From Tiliqua scincoides (Eukaryota > Chordata > Lepidosauria > Squamata > Scincidae), in the NCBI RefSeq assembly GCF_035046505.1, contig NC_089827.1, positions 17,483,353 to 17,547,352 of the forward strand: a DNA stretch of 64,000 bases, read 5' to 3'. The translations under genes and the position numbers were made by a program. The notes beneath the pieces were generated by a model. The model was given only the letters and a program-made list of their open reading frames with translations. It did not search any database and had not been told where the DNA came from. Every line of letters begins with the position of its first letter. Within the stretch, counting starts at the first letter, position 1. Shown piece after piece: positions 1 through 11,737 of the stretch.

Positions 1-168
1 TATAAGGTTTGTGAGGCAAGACTTACCCTTACAGAAGCCATGCTGATTCTCCCTCAGCAAGGCCTGTTCATCTATGTGTTTTGAGATTTTATCTTTGATG
101 AGGCATTCCACCATCTTACCCAGTATAGATGTTAGGTTGACTTGCCTATAGTTTCCCCCATGCCGGAC
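1..168 (-). mobile_element. CR1-type LINE reverse transcriptase fragment
   Basis: On the minus strand this reads as part of a non-LTR reverse transcriptase: residues resembling YRQVNLTSILGKMVE, then a stretch ending in NQHGFCKGKSCLTNL. The NYRP(V)SLTS...GK...E and QHGF.KG.SC.TNL blocks are the standard early RT motifs of CR1/L2-group LINEs. The element runs off the left edge of the window, where the catalytic FADD block would lie. It is a fragment; the clade call is from motif memory. Confidence 0.75.
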
Positions 169-696
169 ATGCCCCATGCTGTATTTACCAAAGAAATCTC
201 AATGATGTCCAGGCCGATCACACTCTTAAGGTAATTTATGGTTTTGCCCAGAATCTTGCTATGTTAATGCACATGAACAATTGATGGTGCAAAGATAGTT
301 TTAAATGGCTCCTTCTAGTGGCTGCGGCACATGGCAATCCATTCATGTGTCATGTTTCACTCAAGACACAGTTGCGACTATTTTTTCTCTACCACACCGC
401 AGCCAATGGGCAACTTGTTGCATTGTTGACCAGACACTTTGAGAAGCAGATTTTCAGAGTTCCTTGTCTGTGCACACAAACCGCATCGGCATGCCAGTCC
501 ACATTTTAATCCTGCTGAACTCTCTCCTAGCACCGTACGCCGCTACTGAAATATTTGGAAAAGACAACCTCTTTCATATTGGATTCCATTCCGTCCAGTA
601 AATAACCACAACAGTGTTTACATTATCCTTGCTCAGTTTTCTTCTCACACCTCTTGTTTTTTTTTCTTAGAGAGAGCAGCACTCCTCATCAGAATA
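169..696. other. Unassigned sequence
   Basis: No gene, RNA or repeat family recognised. The first part may be more of the neighbouring LINE, decayed. Open frames here are short (63 codons at most) and show no domain. Confidence 0.4.
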
Positions 697-704
697 CTTA
701 GAAC

Positions 705-1293
705 TAGTGGCATAGCTAGAGGGCGTGCAAAGGACCAAGTTTTGCAGGAAGCCTCACTGGAGCATACAAGTGGCCTCTTCCCCTCCCCTTTGGAGCCATT
801 CCAGGTGGGAGATCAAAAGAGAGGCATATGCTCCTAAGGGGAGGGAGGGAGGCCACTTGCACATTGCGGTGAGGCTCCTTGCAAAACTTAGTGCTTTAAT
901 AATAATAATAATAATAATAACAGGTATTTATATACCGCCTTTCTTGGTCTTTATTCAAGACTTTATTCAAGGCAGTTTACATAGGCAGGCTTTATTTAAA
1001 TCCCTTATTAAATAGGGATTTTTACAATTGAAAGAAGGTTCTTTCTTTCAAGAACCACTACATTCAAGGTGTTTCATTCCGATCTGGCTTCACATTCTGG
1101 CCTCCATCCTCCCACACTCAGAGCAGATGGAATAGCTCGGCTTCAGCTTGTCAGCTGCTTTAAGGTCGCACGGTGCCGGTGGCCTCGAACCGGCGACCTT
1201 GTGGATGTTATCTTCAGGCAGACGGACGCTCTACCCTCTAGACCAGACCTCCTGCCCCCCTAGTGCTTTGCACCCCCTCCAGCTACACCACTG
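705..1293. mobile_element. Non-autonomous hAT element (interrupted by a Sauria SINE)
   Basis: Termini TAGTGGCATAGCTAGAGGG and the inverse of CAGTGGTGTAGCTGGAGGG form terminal inverted repeats, and the inverted similarity continues for about 90 bp on each side. The element is flanked by a perfect 8-bp duplication, CTTAGAAC (697-704 and 1294-1301), diagnostic of hAT transposition. Without the SINE at 898-1260 it would be about 220 bp, a palindromic MITE with no coding capacity. Related copies lie at 3184, 13493 and 31680. Confidence 0.9.
898..1260 (-). mobile_element. Sauria-type tRNA-derived SINE
   Basis: Read on the minus strand, a tRNA-like head carries an A-box region (GGTCTAGAGGGTAGAGCG) and a B box (GGTTCGAGGCC). 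A long body follows, then the tail motif with GTAAAC.GCCTTG, a GGCGGTATATAAATACCTG-like end and an (ATT)n run. It is flanked by a 9-bp duplication TAGTGCTTT (889-897 and 1261-1269), so it is a target-primed insertion. It landed inside the hAT element that surrounds it and is therefore the younger of the two. A second copy is on the plus strand near 39.0 kb. Confidence 0.9.
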
Positions 1294-1301
1294 CTTAGAA
1301 C

Positions 1302-2004
1302 TCAGTTTGAAAGTACTCTATTTCTCCATGATAGAGTCCTAGGGATCAGCTTCACTATTTGTGGCAAAGCAGGGATGGAACTGGTGCATTACATATGGGT
1401 ATTTGAAATAACAGTCTAGGCTGCAAAATGTTGAACCAAGAAGCAAGAGGTCACACTCGCCATCAACTCATGCTCCACAGAAGATGCTCCCTTTTTGCTT
1501 TCGGCAAACAGCATCGCAGTTTCACATTTTCAGATTCCAGCTGTGCCTCAAAATGCTATTTACAGCCAGTACGGTGGCCTGCTTCATTAGGCTATAGTTG
1601 CCTCATTTTGTTTTCAGCCTGCCTGCTTGGTTTAAATTATAACGGGCCATTAGCAGAGGCCATTTGTATCAAGCTAATAAAAAGAATTCATCTACGCATG
1701 CTTATTCTGCTTCTATGTTTTTTTCAGCCTAGAGAACTTGTGGAATGAAAGACTACAAGATTCAGTGTAATTCTTCTCACCATTTATGCAAATAGAGCAG
1801 GACATCGGCTGTCTCCCATCACTAAATTTGCCATTTAGATTGGCCTGTTCAGATCTGGTAATAACTAGGAGCTCCCTATACATCGCTGTCTGTCATCTTT
1901 CCGAGCAGAAACATCAACTACTCATGACACATTCTCCATTGCCACTTGGATTCAGTTTAATAGAATCACAACTGACATGGAAAGATGCTTTAGCTTTAGG
2001 GTCA
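1302..2004. other. Single-copy sequence, no feature recognised
   Basis: Balanced composition and no terminal repeats seen. The open frames (106 codons at 1428, 83 at 1786) have no recognisable domain and no codon pattern I would trust. Confidence 0.45.
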
Positions 2005-2012
2005 CTATGTGG

Positions 2013-3008
2013 CAGGTTTGGGAACTCGAGTCAGTGACTTGGACTCAAGTCGCAGAAATGTGTGATTTTTGCTGACTCAGTGACTTGAGAGCCGCGTGCA
2101 TGGAAGACTCTGAAAAAGACTTGAGTCAGGCACCCCCTGACTCAGCACTCATCCCCACACATGCTGACTTGAGTCTGCCTGTGTCTGGGGGTGCTTGCTT
2201 ACTGTTTTCATGGCATGAAAAACCTTGTAGGGCAAGCATTCAGACCAGGTGAGCAGTAAGGAATTCCAGTCATGAGGCAGGGAAGGGTTAATGCTTCCTT
2301 TCCCAGCAGAGTGGGAGGTGGGAAGGAGTGGGCTTTTTGCCATCTCTGATAGGAAGAAAGGAACCGATTATCATTGGACAAAGGATGGGCATTCTCATAT
2401 TATATTTGGCTGAGGGAGGGCAGGAGAAGGAACCAAGGGTGTTCTTGCCTTACAATAGACTGCAGAAGCCCAGGGAGGAGGAAAATGGAGGAGGGAAAAG
2501 GTTTATAGCATGCTTTCCACCGCATGGCTGGCTGCTGTAATCTGAGTTCTGTTGTTACTTGGGAGGGGGAAACCTCATTGAACGACCGGCTACAGGGAGA
2601 CTACTTCTGAGTAGAACTGCCAAGGATTGGGTCACCCTGGTAAGCCTTGCAGCAGCTGCACATGACCCTCCTCCATCTTGCCGCTTCCGTCCCTGCTCTC
2701 TCGCCTTCCTTCCCACTCCTCCTGCCCACTTTACAGATGGACAGGGATATTGGGGAGTGTTTAAGTGAACCCCCCCCACACGCACACACAGAGCAGCAGC
2801 ACCACCACATTTTTTTTCAGTGGAGCCACAGTGGGCTTTTTAAACTCAAAGGATGTGTGACTCAACTCAAGTCTTTTAAAGTCATTAGAGGGTGACTTGG
2901 CAATTCAGAAAGTGCCCCGTTATGACTCTTTTTTGGCCAAGTCGCGGGGGGGGGCGGTGACTCAGCAACTCGATTCGAGTCAAGCCCCACTGGATTTTCC
3001 CATCCCTG
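2013..3008. mobile_element. Old hAT-like non-autonomous element, about 1 kb
   Basis: Left end CAGGTTTGGGAACTCGAGTC and right end (inverse) CAGGGATGGGAAAA are imperfect terminal repeats. Both are followed inward by several GACTTGAGTC / TGACTCAG-type motifs in inverted arrangement. Flanks CTATGTGG and CTATACAG differ only by transitions (5 of 8 identical), consistent with a decayed 8-bp duplication. The interior has purine/pyrimidine-rich stretches and no transposase frame that I recognise. Confidence 0.6.
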
Positions 3009-3183
3009 CTATACAGTTTCAGAATGACAGGTTATTTTCAATGGCTCCTTTACCAGACCTTTCCTTTACAAACACACTTATCTAAATTAGAAAACACAAC
3101 AGAGTTTGCCCCATGTTAAGTACCACTGAAAATTACATTAATCCTGAAGCGAAGGCAGGTATGCTTGAACCATTTGCCACTTG

Positions 3184-3434
3184 CAGTAGCATAGCTAGAG
3201 GGAGGGGCAAAATGGGAAGTAGTGCAGGTGCCACAATGCACCTGTAAGTGGCCCCTCTCACTCACCATCAAAGCCATTCTGGGTAATGTGCAGGCACTCA
3301 GCAAACCAAACGGCATCCCCTCTGCATTTATGTTACTGCCCGGAATGGCTCAGATGGCAAGTCGCTGGTGCTTCAATGTTGCATTGAGGCACCAGCAGGA
3401 CTTATAGCTTTGCGCCCCCCCATCTACGCTATTG
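3184..3434. mobile_element. hAT MITE, 251 bp
   Basis: Ends CAGTAGCATAGCTAGAGG and the inverse of CAATAGCGTAGATGGGGG. Flanked by GCCACTTG and GCCGCTTG, a 7-of-8 target duplication. Same family as the element at 705-1293. Confidence 0.85.
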
Positions 3435-3442
3435 GCCGCTTG

Positions 3443-5151
3443 GAATATTACAGTGAAGAAAAGTCACTGTTGCTCCATCTGGTCTCCATTTTCTTCCTCG
3501 TGCTTGCTGGTTTCCCCAACACTAAAGTAGGTATTGAGTGGGATTGTGATCCTTCAGTTAATAATTTTTTTTAAAACTGTGAATGTCCTTTTCTTCCACG
3601 ATTCAAGGCATTTTCAGAGCAGGGACCTTGAACTGAAAATTGGTACACAGGCCAGAATACAAATCATGTTTCTTGTCTCTGGAGAATACTAGGTTATCAC
3701 CAAAATCCAAACTGTTCTGTTCAAAAAAAAAGAGAATAATTATTTTTCACAGGACCACAACTGAATCCTCAGATAAAATGTAGGACTTTTTAAATATTTT
3801 GGCCCTGTTTTATTTCACTAAAGCATGCTGTCTTTCAATTAACATAGTAATCACCTATTGTCACCTGTTACTATGTTAATCCTGAGCTGGTGTGAAATTA
3901 CTTTATAATAAACACTATGGAGTTCTGACTTTCAATTAATTTTTACATGCTGCTCTTAAATCAGATTACTTCTACCCCACCCTTTTGACCACACAACATA
4001 ATTCCTTCCCTATAATGCAGCGGAGGATTAATTTGCAAGAAGCATATCTGTACACATTTGCAAATAAATGCAAAGACCGGCATTATACCATATTTGCATT
4101 GCTCACTGTGTCAGTTTTAATAGACACTCTGTAAGACTATTAATTTTTTTATGTTCGTATGGATGTTAAAGGATATTGCTACTTTTTGTGTTTTTAAAAA
4201 ACCAGTTATACATTTATAACGCAAGACTGTGCAAAATTCCACCGCTTTCTAGAATAAGAAACTGGTCATTCTTGCTGACTCTTTGCCACTTGACAGTATA
4301 CCTCAGATTATACTTCCAGAAACCTGAGCATTGACATGAAATCCAATTTGTGCAACAGCACTGGCAATCAAGCCGGTGGTGGTGGCTGTGAACATAAGTT
4401 TCATGTGGTGCCAATCAACTCATGCTTTGATGCCTCTTCACAACCCACAGCAGGATTTGAACCCAACCCACTGACAGGCCTACACGCTCCTGCAGGAGGG
4501 CATGACTGAAACCATGGGACAGATTTCCAAATAAACATTGTTTGGTGTTGGAGTGTCAGTGCACTTAGGATTGAACTGTAAGAGCAAAAAAAAACCCACA
4601 GTGCACTTGGGGCAGCCAGAATGCACATGACAGTGATTGAGAATGATGCGCACTGCTGAGTAAAAAGAGCACGGTTCTGATAGATGGCCTGGGGTAACTG
4701 CTTTGTGCATGCTTCAGCATCTTAGGTAGGTGAAGCATTTGTGTGTATCACATAGTTTTGTTGATCGTGAGAAGGCAAACAAGTGTGAAGTCATGCACAT
4801 TGTGGCAAACAATTCCAACGCTGCATTTGCACAGGGTCTGAGCTGTCAGTGACAGCAATCTTGAGAGCTACGAAGCTGTCTCTCTTGTGGTCTGCCTCAG
4901 TTAAATCGGCTCAGAGCAGCAGAACACTCCTAAAATGTAGCACTTCACAGTCAACTCACCTTAATGTTGTGCCATAGAGATCCCTATTAGTTCTCCCACT
5001 AGTGAATGAGCCTTTGGAAGAGGGTCAATGAGTCCACCAGTGCTCAAGGTGTGGCTTTCTTCCTAGGCCTTATTGAACTGCAAATTGTGATCAGTTAATG
5101 CACTACTACACTTCACCATTTCAAGGCCACAAATTACTCATCAATCTACTT
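3443..5151. other. Single-copy AT-rich sequence
   Basis: No transposable element termini or coding domain recognised. The part around 3.85-4.2 kb contains several ATTA/TAAT and TTTGCAT-like words, which is compatible with regulatory DNA but proves nothing. Open frames near 4.2-4.7 kb on the minus strand are short and unrelated to anything I know. Confidence 0.4.
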
Positions 5152-5458
5152 CAGTGATTCTCAACGTTTGTCCCCAACTGCACCACTTTGCATGGTCCAT
5201 CTATTGGAAGTACCTGCAGAAAAAACTGGCAATGATGTCATCACTAGTGACTTCCAGACTGGGAGGCCAAATGCAATGCAACATACACTGGTAAGAGACT
5301 TAGGGCAGACAGGAGGGCTTTCTCAAGAGCGTGAAAGGTGCACACTGGAGCCAAGAAGACTCCTACTGCGTCTTGTCACATTGCATTACTGATCTTGCTG
5401 CCAGGCACTGGACACCATTTCAAGTATCACCAGTGGTACCACTGGTTGAGAAACACTG
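5152..5458. mobile_element. Probable hAT element
   Basis: Starts CAGTGATTCTCAACGTTTG and ends GGTTGAGAAACACTG, inverted copies of the CAGTGGTTCTCAAA terminus used by hAT elements elsewhere in the window (44049, 56769, 59244). No clear 8-bp duplication remains, so the boundaries rest on the terminal repeats alone. Confidence 0.65.
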
Positions 5459-6309
5459 ACTTCCATCACCATAATTTCTTGAAACTCTGTCTCTTACAAC
5501 CATTGCTATAAATACTAACTTGAAGATGTGGCAATACTTAAGGTAAAAGAAGTTGCAAGATTATGGTGTGGGAGCTGAGGGCTACTGGTAATTTGTGTGT
5601 CACATTTACAAAGGATATTAAGTGCAAGAATGGTCTCAGGGGTCAGTCAGATTGAGCACTGGCACCCATCAGAGTGCCAACCATGGCTTTTCAGTACCAA
5701 TGGCAGTGATAGCACTCAAATGTGCTATCAAGGATGGGGAGATGACATGGGAGGCCCAGTTCTGATTTTTGCTGCAGGCATTTCTGCCGCAAGCACTAGC
5801 AATGATTGATCAGACAATTTTACCCCCACCCCTGTTACTAATATATTAACACACTGGTAGGTACTGGTAGAAACTAGAAAAGAGGTACCCCTGACAGGCA
5901 CATGGCTGTATGTCATTAATAAGAGAATAATGAAGATGAGATTGGTTTCTGAAACAACAGATGGTGGCACCATCTATGACCTGATCCAAAGCTTCGCTGC
6001 TTCTAATAGTCAGTAAGCACTCTGTGGAAAAATGAATTACTTGACAGAGGTTATGAGAACACGATAAAATCTGTTAATTCTATTAGAGTCAGAGGCCTTT
6101 GGCATCATCTGTTCCAAAGCCTGCATAGCCTCCTAGTTTGCACATTTAGATAAAAGAGATTCTACATTCTACAAATGTGTCTATAGGCTAAGAGTGTATC
6201 TACTTTAGGATCATAACATAACATTATGAAATGTGGATGCAAAATAGGCTGTTGCCTCCCTGGCAAATTTTGATTGTCACAACTCAGAAATGAGAAAAAT
6301 GGCTAAAAT
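5459..6309. other. Single-copy sequence
   Basis: No repeat or gene recognised. Contains a polypurine/pyrimidine-poor mixture with ordinary composition and only short open frames. Confidence 0.4.
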
Positions 6310-6560
6310 ATGGATTTATTATTAATCATAAATATTTATATACTGCTTTTTTAATGTCATTCACAAAGCAGCTTACGTATGAAAACAAATCAATAAATGG
6401 TTCCCTATCCTCAAAGGGCTTCCAGACTAAAAAAGATGAAGAGAAACCATCAACAGCCACTGGAAAAGACGCCATGCTGGAGTGAAGAGGGACAGTTGCT
6501 CTTCCCCTACTAACTACGAGAGGGCACCACTATAAAAGGTGCCTCTTTGCCCAATTAGCC
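6310..6560 (-). mobile_element. Old LINE/SINE 3' region, antisense
   Basis: The plus strand carries ATATTTATATACTGCTTTTT, an AAAGCAGCTTAC block, CCTCAAAGGGCTTCCAGACT and, at the far end, AAAAGGTGCCTCTTTGCCCA. Read on the minus strand this is the usual reptile non-LTR tail layout, with a GTAAGCTGCTTTG-like block ending in TATATAAAT. I recognise the pattern as a common squamate repeat, but cannot fix the family name. Confidence 0.55.
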
Positions 6561-6794
6561 AGGATACTTTGTTGAATTTATTCTGCAAAATAACCAAGAT
6601 GCTACATTTTGCACTTGCGAAAATAATGCCTCAATTTGGAAACAATTTGAATGAGTCTCCAACCCAACAAACCATTTCAGTCATAATCAGTCACCTAGTT
6701 TGAGAAGGATGGGCTTCTTTCCTGCCAAAGTTCAGCATAGTCAACATGGAAAGAGAGAACCATAATTCTGGTGGATAGGGGCTAATCTTAAACT

Positions 6795-7085
6795 CCCTGA
6801 GCTCTGGTGCTGAGCTCCAGCGCCGGCGCTAGGTGTTGCAAATGTGCCATAAGGGGTGGGGCGGTGGGAGGAACTGGGTCAGGCTTGGAGTGGGAATGGC
6901 AGAGCCCTACTCCTTCATATCCCATCCTCTGTGTTGGGCTGCAAAGCCGAACAGAGAGTCTCTGAGAAGCACGTTGCAGGGTCTCCTTCCCCAAGGGAGA
7001 CCTCTGTGATGCCGCTGGATGCTGCGGTAGCCATTCTGGCACCATTGCACCCAGTAGAGCTATCGGGGATAAGATTAAGCTGTTG
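6795..7085. mobile_element. GC-rich Harbinger-like MITE fragment
   Basis: Contains the CTGAGCTCCAGCGCCGG and TGTTGCAAATGTGCCATAAG words that recur at 39.42 kb, and a right part with GCCATTCTGGCAC shared with the copy ending near 39.96 kb. It belongs to the family with ATCCTAACC termini but its ends are lost here. Overlapping open frames on both strands (77-105 codons) follow from the GC-rich inverted structure and are not genes. Confidence 0.5.
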
Positions 7086-7219
7086 GTGAGCAGCCCTTGA
7101 TCCACAGACAGTCACTTTACATCCTGCCAGAAAATCCACAACATCTTGTTTATCATGTAAGTCCATGGATCCATATGTCCATTGACTCCCAGAGTGGACT
7201 TCCTTTATCAAAGTAAATA

Positions 7220-7504
7220 CAGTGGGACCCTGGTATCTGGGACCTTGGTTCCATTCCAGAATCCCTCATTGATTCGGAATCGCAATGCATTCTGGGGCAA
7301 GCAAGGAAGCTCCATGCAAGCCCGAAGTGGGTATTTAAGTTCTCAAAATAGCCACAGAGGCTTGGAAATGGTGTGGTTTGGCCATGCAAAGGTAGGAAAC
7401 TCAAATTTGGTTCTCTTTTCTTGTGTTTAAAGGGACTTAAAAGCAGACCCTGGTATCCACTGGCATCTGTGGTGAGTCCAATCTGCATATGCCGGCTTCC
7501 ACTG
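7220..7504. mobile_element. Tigger-type (TcMar) MITE, 285 bp
   Basis: Starts CAGTGGGACCCTGGTATC and ends with the inverse CAGTGGAAGCCGGCATATG. It is flanked on both sides by TA, the mariner/pogo target duplication. An internal GACCCTGGTATCCACTGGCA repeats the terminal motif. A piece of the same family is at 38.32 kb. No transposase. Confidence 0.8.
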
Positions 7505-7794
7505 TACTACTGATTACAATGAAGCTTCTATGTGTGGAGTCCTTTGCCACATTATGACCTAATTAATAAACAGGATGTTTTCCTTATGCATTCTCCACCT
7601 AGATGTGTGCATCTAGCAACTGCAATTGCATGCGCTGTTTCCATTTCTGGATCAGGGACTATGCCTGTTGGACTAAATACATGGGGCTCTATCAAGTTAG
7701 TCTTGACTAAATACCATTGCAATTAATGAAATTTCTGTTAGTCACAACTAATGTCTTATTGATTTCAAGGGTGCCTAGTCATGACCCATGAGAT

Positions 7795-8008
7795 GGGGTA
7801 AAGGGGGTAATTTGTACCCGGTCCTAGGGTCCAAAAGGAGACCCAGGCACCAGAGGAGGAGGCAGGAAAATTTTCCTGGGATCTTACATTTTCCAATCTC
7901 ACCAGGGCCCATGAGAGGGGAGTGCAGGTCGTTTCCAATCTCACCTGGGTCTAGGGGCAAAAAGGGGACCTGGAAATCAAAGGAGGGGAGCCAAAAGTTT
8001 TCCTGGAT
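7795..8008. repeat. Imperfect tandem duplication, unit about 115 bp
   Basis: Two diverged copies of one module: GGGTCC-AAAAGGAGACCCAGG ... TTTTCCTGGGATCT and GGGTCTAGGGGCAAAAAGGG ... TTTTCCTGGATCT. The linker TTTCCAATCTCACC also occurs twice. No terminal repeats seen, so it may be part of an undescribed element. Confidence 0.6.
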
Positions 8009-8029
8009 CTCAGAACACATTTACATATA

Positions 8030-8384
8030 CAGGTAGATTATCCCTTATCCAGACATCGGAAATCCAGACGACTCCAAGATCCAGACATTTTGGTCCAAGA
8101 CTTTTTTTTAAACTTTCTGTAGTATGATCACTAGAAGGTCTTATACAGGCTGCCACATACTCATACAACCACATACAGGCTGCAAGTTCTATTCTTACAG
8201 GTATGTGCCTGCACAGACATTGTTGAAAAATGTCAAAGAGGCCAGCAGACAGCCTTATGGGTAACAGCGAAAAGAGCAAGTGGAAGCATTTCTCATATTT
8301 ATGCAATTATTCTGAAATCCAGACAAATCCAAAATCTAGACACCTTCCTGTCCCAAGCAATCTGGATAAGGGATACACAACCTG
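8030..8384. mobile_element. Tigger-type (TcMar) MITE, 355 bp
   Basis: Ends CAGGTAGATTATCCCTTATCC and the inverse CAGGTTGTGTATCCCTTATCC, with AATCCAGAC repeats just inside both ends. Left flank is TA, right flank TT (one base changed). This is the pogo/Tigger group whose mammalian relatives share the ATCCCTTATC terminus. Confidence 0.8.
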
Positions 8385-8634
8385 TTTTGTGTGAAGACTA
8401 CAATTCACATTTGGTGTAAGCCTACAAAGTTTTGTATATCGTAATTCATAGAAATTATTATCCAATGGGGGAGGGGAGCAGCCCAAAAGAAACTCCTTAC
8501 CCCCTGAAAACATTCCTCTTATAGACCCTGTGCCTAGTCATGACTAGGATGGCTTTGGATACAACTCATGGACTGTGCTGTATCAACACTGATAATGCCA
8601 AACACTTTATAGCATGTGTCAGAAAGGAGTAACC

Positions 8635-9333
8635 CAGGGGTCTCAAACTTTGCAGCAGGAGGGCCACTCCATATGTCTGGCATGGTGTCGAAGGCTGGAA
8701 AAAAAAAATCAAATTTAAATTTAAATAAATAAATAAATCTATATTATTCAAATTAATTTGAATGTTTATTTGAATGTAATTAGTTAGAATTATTTATACT
8801 ATTTTAATGTACAGTATATATTATATTATTATTTATATTTATATTATTTATTATTCAAATTTATATTAAATGCAAATATATTTCAATACCCATGAATTAG
8901 AAAAAATCTCCGAAAGGCAAGAAGCACCACAAACCTGGTTCCATGATTTCTCCCAGCAGAAAAGTTTCTCCCCAACCCCTAAACGGCAGTAATTAATTCA
9001 TTTTTAAAAATCCCTGAAAGGCAAGAACCATCACACACCTGGTTCCATGTAGCTGCTCTCGGCCAGCCCTGGCTCTGCAGCAATTGTGAGTGCCCTTCCA
9101 CATACTGCAAGTTGGACCCAAATGGACACTCTGAAGGTGATGGGAATTGTGTTCTCCTTGCCTCCAGGGGGTGTTCTGGGGGCCATGAAGGCTGTGTGCA
9201 TCTCCACTGTGTTCCCCTTGTCTCCAGAGGATCACACGGCTCACCACAGACCAGATGAAAAGGTTCCCCACAGGCTGGATGGAAGCTTGCTGTAGACCAA
9301 ATCTGACCACTGGGTGGAATTTGGAGACCCTCA
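8635..9333. mobile_element. hAT non-autonomous element, about 700 bp
   Basis: Starts CAGGGGTCTCAAACTTTGC and ends near TTTGGAGACCCT, the inverted form. Flanks GAGTAACC and GAATAACC match at 7 of 8. It is a longer relative of the elements at 42035 and 62006, sharing CATGCCAGATAT-type and GGCCACATGC-type words. The interior holds a 200-bp AT-rich tract (8700-8900) and, further right, two diverged copies of a CCTCCAGGGGGTGTTCTGG module. Confidence 0.8.
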
Positions 9334-9341
9334 GAATAACC

Positions 9342-10694
9342 AAATGTAGTATATTATTGCTATTGGGTTAGTTACAAATTTCCTGACCTCTATCAGAGGA
9401 ACAACACCAACCTCTGATAAAATGAACATTCCAACTCTTTAACAGGAGCCTAAGATTTTATTCTGTGACAATAATGGAGATAGATGTTGGTTAAACCTAG
9501 AGAGTGAAGCTATAACCTTCACGGGGACTTTTATTCTAGCTGTGTTCAGGTGCTTTATAATGACTTCAGAGGACTGCACTGACTCATTTCAGATGATGAC
9601 TACATAACTATTCATTTGCACTTAATGAGTTTATTCCACCAGGTATAGGATGAACTCTAAACAAATAGTGCCACTGAATCATATATGTCAATAAATCTGA
9701 GCACTAAACTGATTCTGGGTAGCAAAGGTAATGATGAAAAGGGAGGAGAGGAAAGCTGCCTCTAATTAATGAAAATGCCCTTTGTATTTTCTAATGGCTC
9801 AAACATTAATTTGAAAATGGCTTTCTCGGCAATAATTTGCAGACAAGCACTTCATAATGGAGAAACAACACAAATTGATGTGCACTTGAATGCTGATGAT
9901 CTGATTAACTTTATTAGATTCTTGTTGATTCTACAGTCCAGATGAAGTGTACCATTTTTCATAGATTTCATACCTTACTGTTTTAAGTTTTTACAATATC
10001 ATGCTTCAGCGGCTGCTGAAGGTCTTTGCTCTGGGACACCCTCCGTCTTAGAACGGACAGAACCAAGATCCCAGGGACTGATTTCATTTGTCTCTTTCCA
10101 TTAATTCTAAAGATATGTTCTTTTCCACCTTGAAGGAGCACTTGATTAAATTTAGCACAAGAATTCACAGAGACCTAGTGCTGTGGACTGTAATTGAAAT
10201 GGTGTGAAATATTAGACGGGAAACACAACTCAAGAGTAAAGCAAAACCCACCAAGAGATAAGACGCCACAATGGATTTAAGTTCAGGAAGATTTAGTTTG
10301 AAATCTGTTGGGCTTACAGTTATCCAAAGAATAATATTTTGTTCTCCGAACATTTGAAAAACACACACACACAAAACTGTGCTTTAAATTGGATGCAAAA
10401 TTCATTTTAAAAAGCAGGATCAGGAAAATTAACCACGTCAAAACTTCGAACTGCTCAAAAACTGCTATCAAACTGAATAAAATGTACATGATTTCTCAAA
10501 CTTAAAACTACTCTCTATTACCTTGTAATAAAGTAATGATATGTACAAGCTGTACTATAACATATTGAATCGATTCTAGAATGCTCATTTATAAATGCTT
10601 GTTTATAGAATGCTTTTTTACTAATTGCATTTGCAGTGCCTCAGTTTATTGCTTCCTTTCTCCTCTTTCACATCCATTCTCTGCACTGGCTATT
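9342..10694. other. Repeat-poor sequence, candidate conserved non-coding DNA
   Basis: No transposon ends. From about 9.75 to 9.95 kb the sequence is rich in TTAAT/ATTAA and other homeodomain-like words with an even composition, the texture usual for conserved enhancers. An (AC)n run of about 16 bp lies at 10.36 kb. Conservation cannot be judged without an alignment. Confidence 0.4.
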
Positions 10695-11000
10695 TAGTAA
10701 AGTAGCTCCAGCCCAATGCGGGGCTTTGGATCTGGTGGAGCTGAGCTCCACCAGTCCTGTCCCCCTCCTGCTCTGCTCCTCCCCCCTTCCCCCCACTATG
10801 AAACACCTCCCTCCCTGCCCCAACTTACTGTTCTGCCATCCAGCACTCTCACGGAGCGTCAGGAGGCATCCGGCCAGCCTCCAACCAGCACTGGCCCAGC
10901 GTGGGCTTGCTCTGAGCCAGCTCCAGCACTCAGTGCTTACTGTCACAGGCTTGCCTTATAGCATGTTTGCAACAGTGCGCACCAGCGGTGAGCTGGCATG
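10695..11000. mobile_element. GC-rich Harbinger-like MITE fragment
   Basis: Shares the ATGCGGGGCTTTGGATC, CTCCTCCCCCCTTC and CAACTTAC-type words with the large copies near 36.5 and 39.6 kb. Both strands are open for 80-120 codons because of the GC-rich inverted design. These frames carry no domain. Confidence 0.45.
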
Positions 11001-11732
11001 AGCCTGTCTGGATCGAGCTTGAAACACCTTGCAAAATGTGCAGCAATCATGCACATGTTGGGAAAGCAGGACCACACGGACTACCCCAAAAGAACAATGC
11101 TTGTTAGGAACACAGTTTTCCATCCAGAATGAAAAATCCCAGGAGAAGGGAGTAACGGGTGCCATGTAGTGTAACTGTAGCCAGGAGAAAACAAGAGGGG
11201 CAGGACATGTGGACAGTTTTCAAATATAAAAGGATGTCAGAAAAAAGCAAGGAAACAATTATTCATACTATCCTCCATGGGCAGTAACAGAAACAGGGGT
11301 TTTTAAACTCTGGGAAAAGGATGTTTTTGTTTGTTTAAACATCGGGTAGAATTTGTTCTGTCTAGGAGCAGTTCAGCACTAGAACAAAGAGCTACAACAA
11401 GGTTGTGAAATTACTCCCCTTAATTGGCTTCAAAATAGGTTGGACAAACGACAAACTTCCAGAAGGGAAGCATTAGGGATTCCAGGAAGCTGATCAGACA
11501 AAATGATTCATTAGTTATCTGTTGTGCACCTCTCTGTGTGTGTGCATACATGCATGCATGTACGTACACATGCACTTCTAGATGACTGCCTGGACTGATC
11601 GAATTGTTGCTTCCTCTTTTCTCTAACACTGCTTTTGACTAGGTCCAGCCAATCACATAATTTGGCTACTCTCACATAGATATAACGATGACCCAGACCC
11701 ACACAGATTTTATTGTCTTAAAAAGTTAGGCC
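11001..11732. other. Single-copy sequence
   Basis: No gene or repeat family recognised. A short alternating (TG)n/(CATG)n tract sits at about 11.53-11.57 kb. Confidence 0.4.
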
Positions 11733-11737
11733 TATTC

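Noticed and set aside
1170-1258. A tRNA gene on the minus strand
   Set aside because: A and B boxes are present, but they are the head of a Sauria SINE with a target duplication; no acceptor stem pairing was found.
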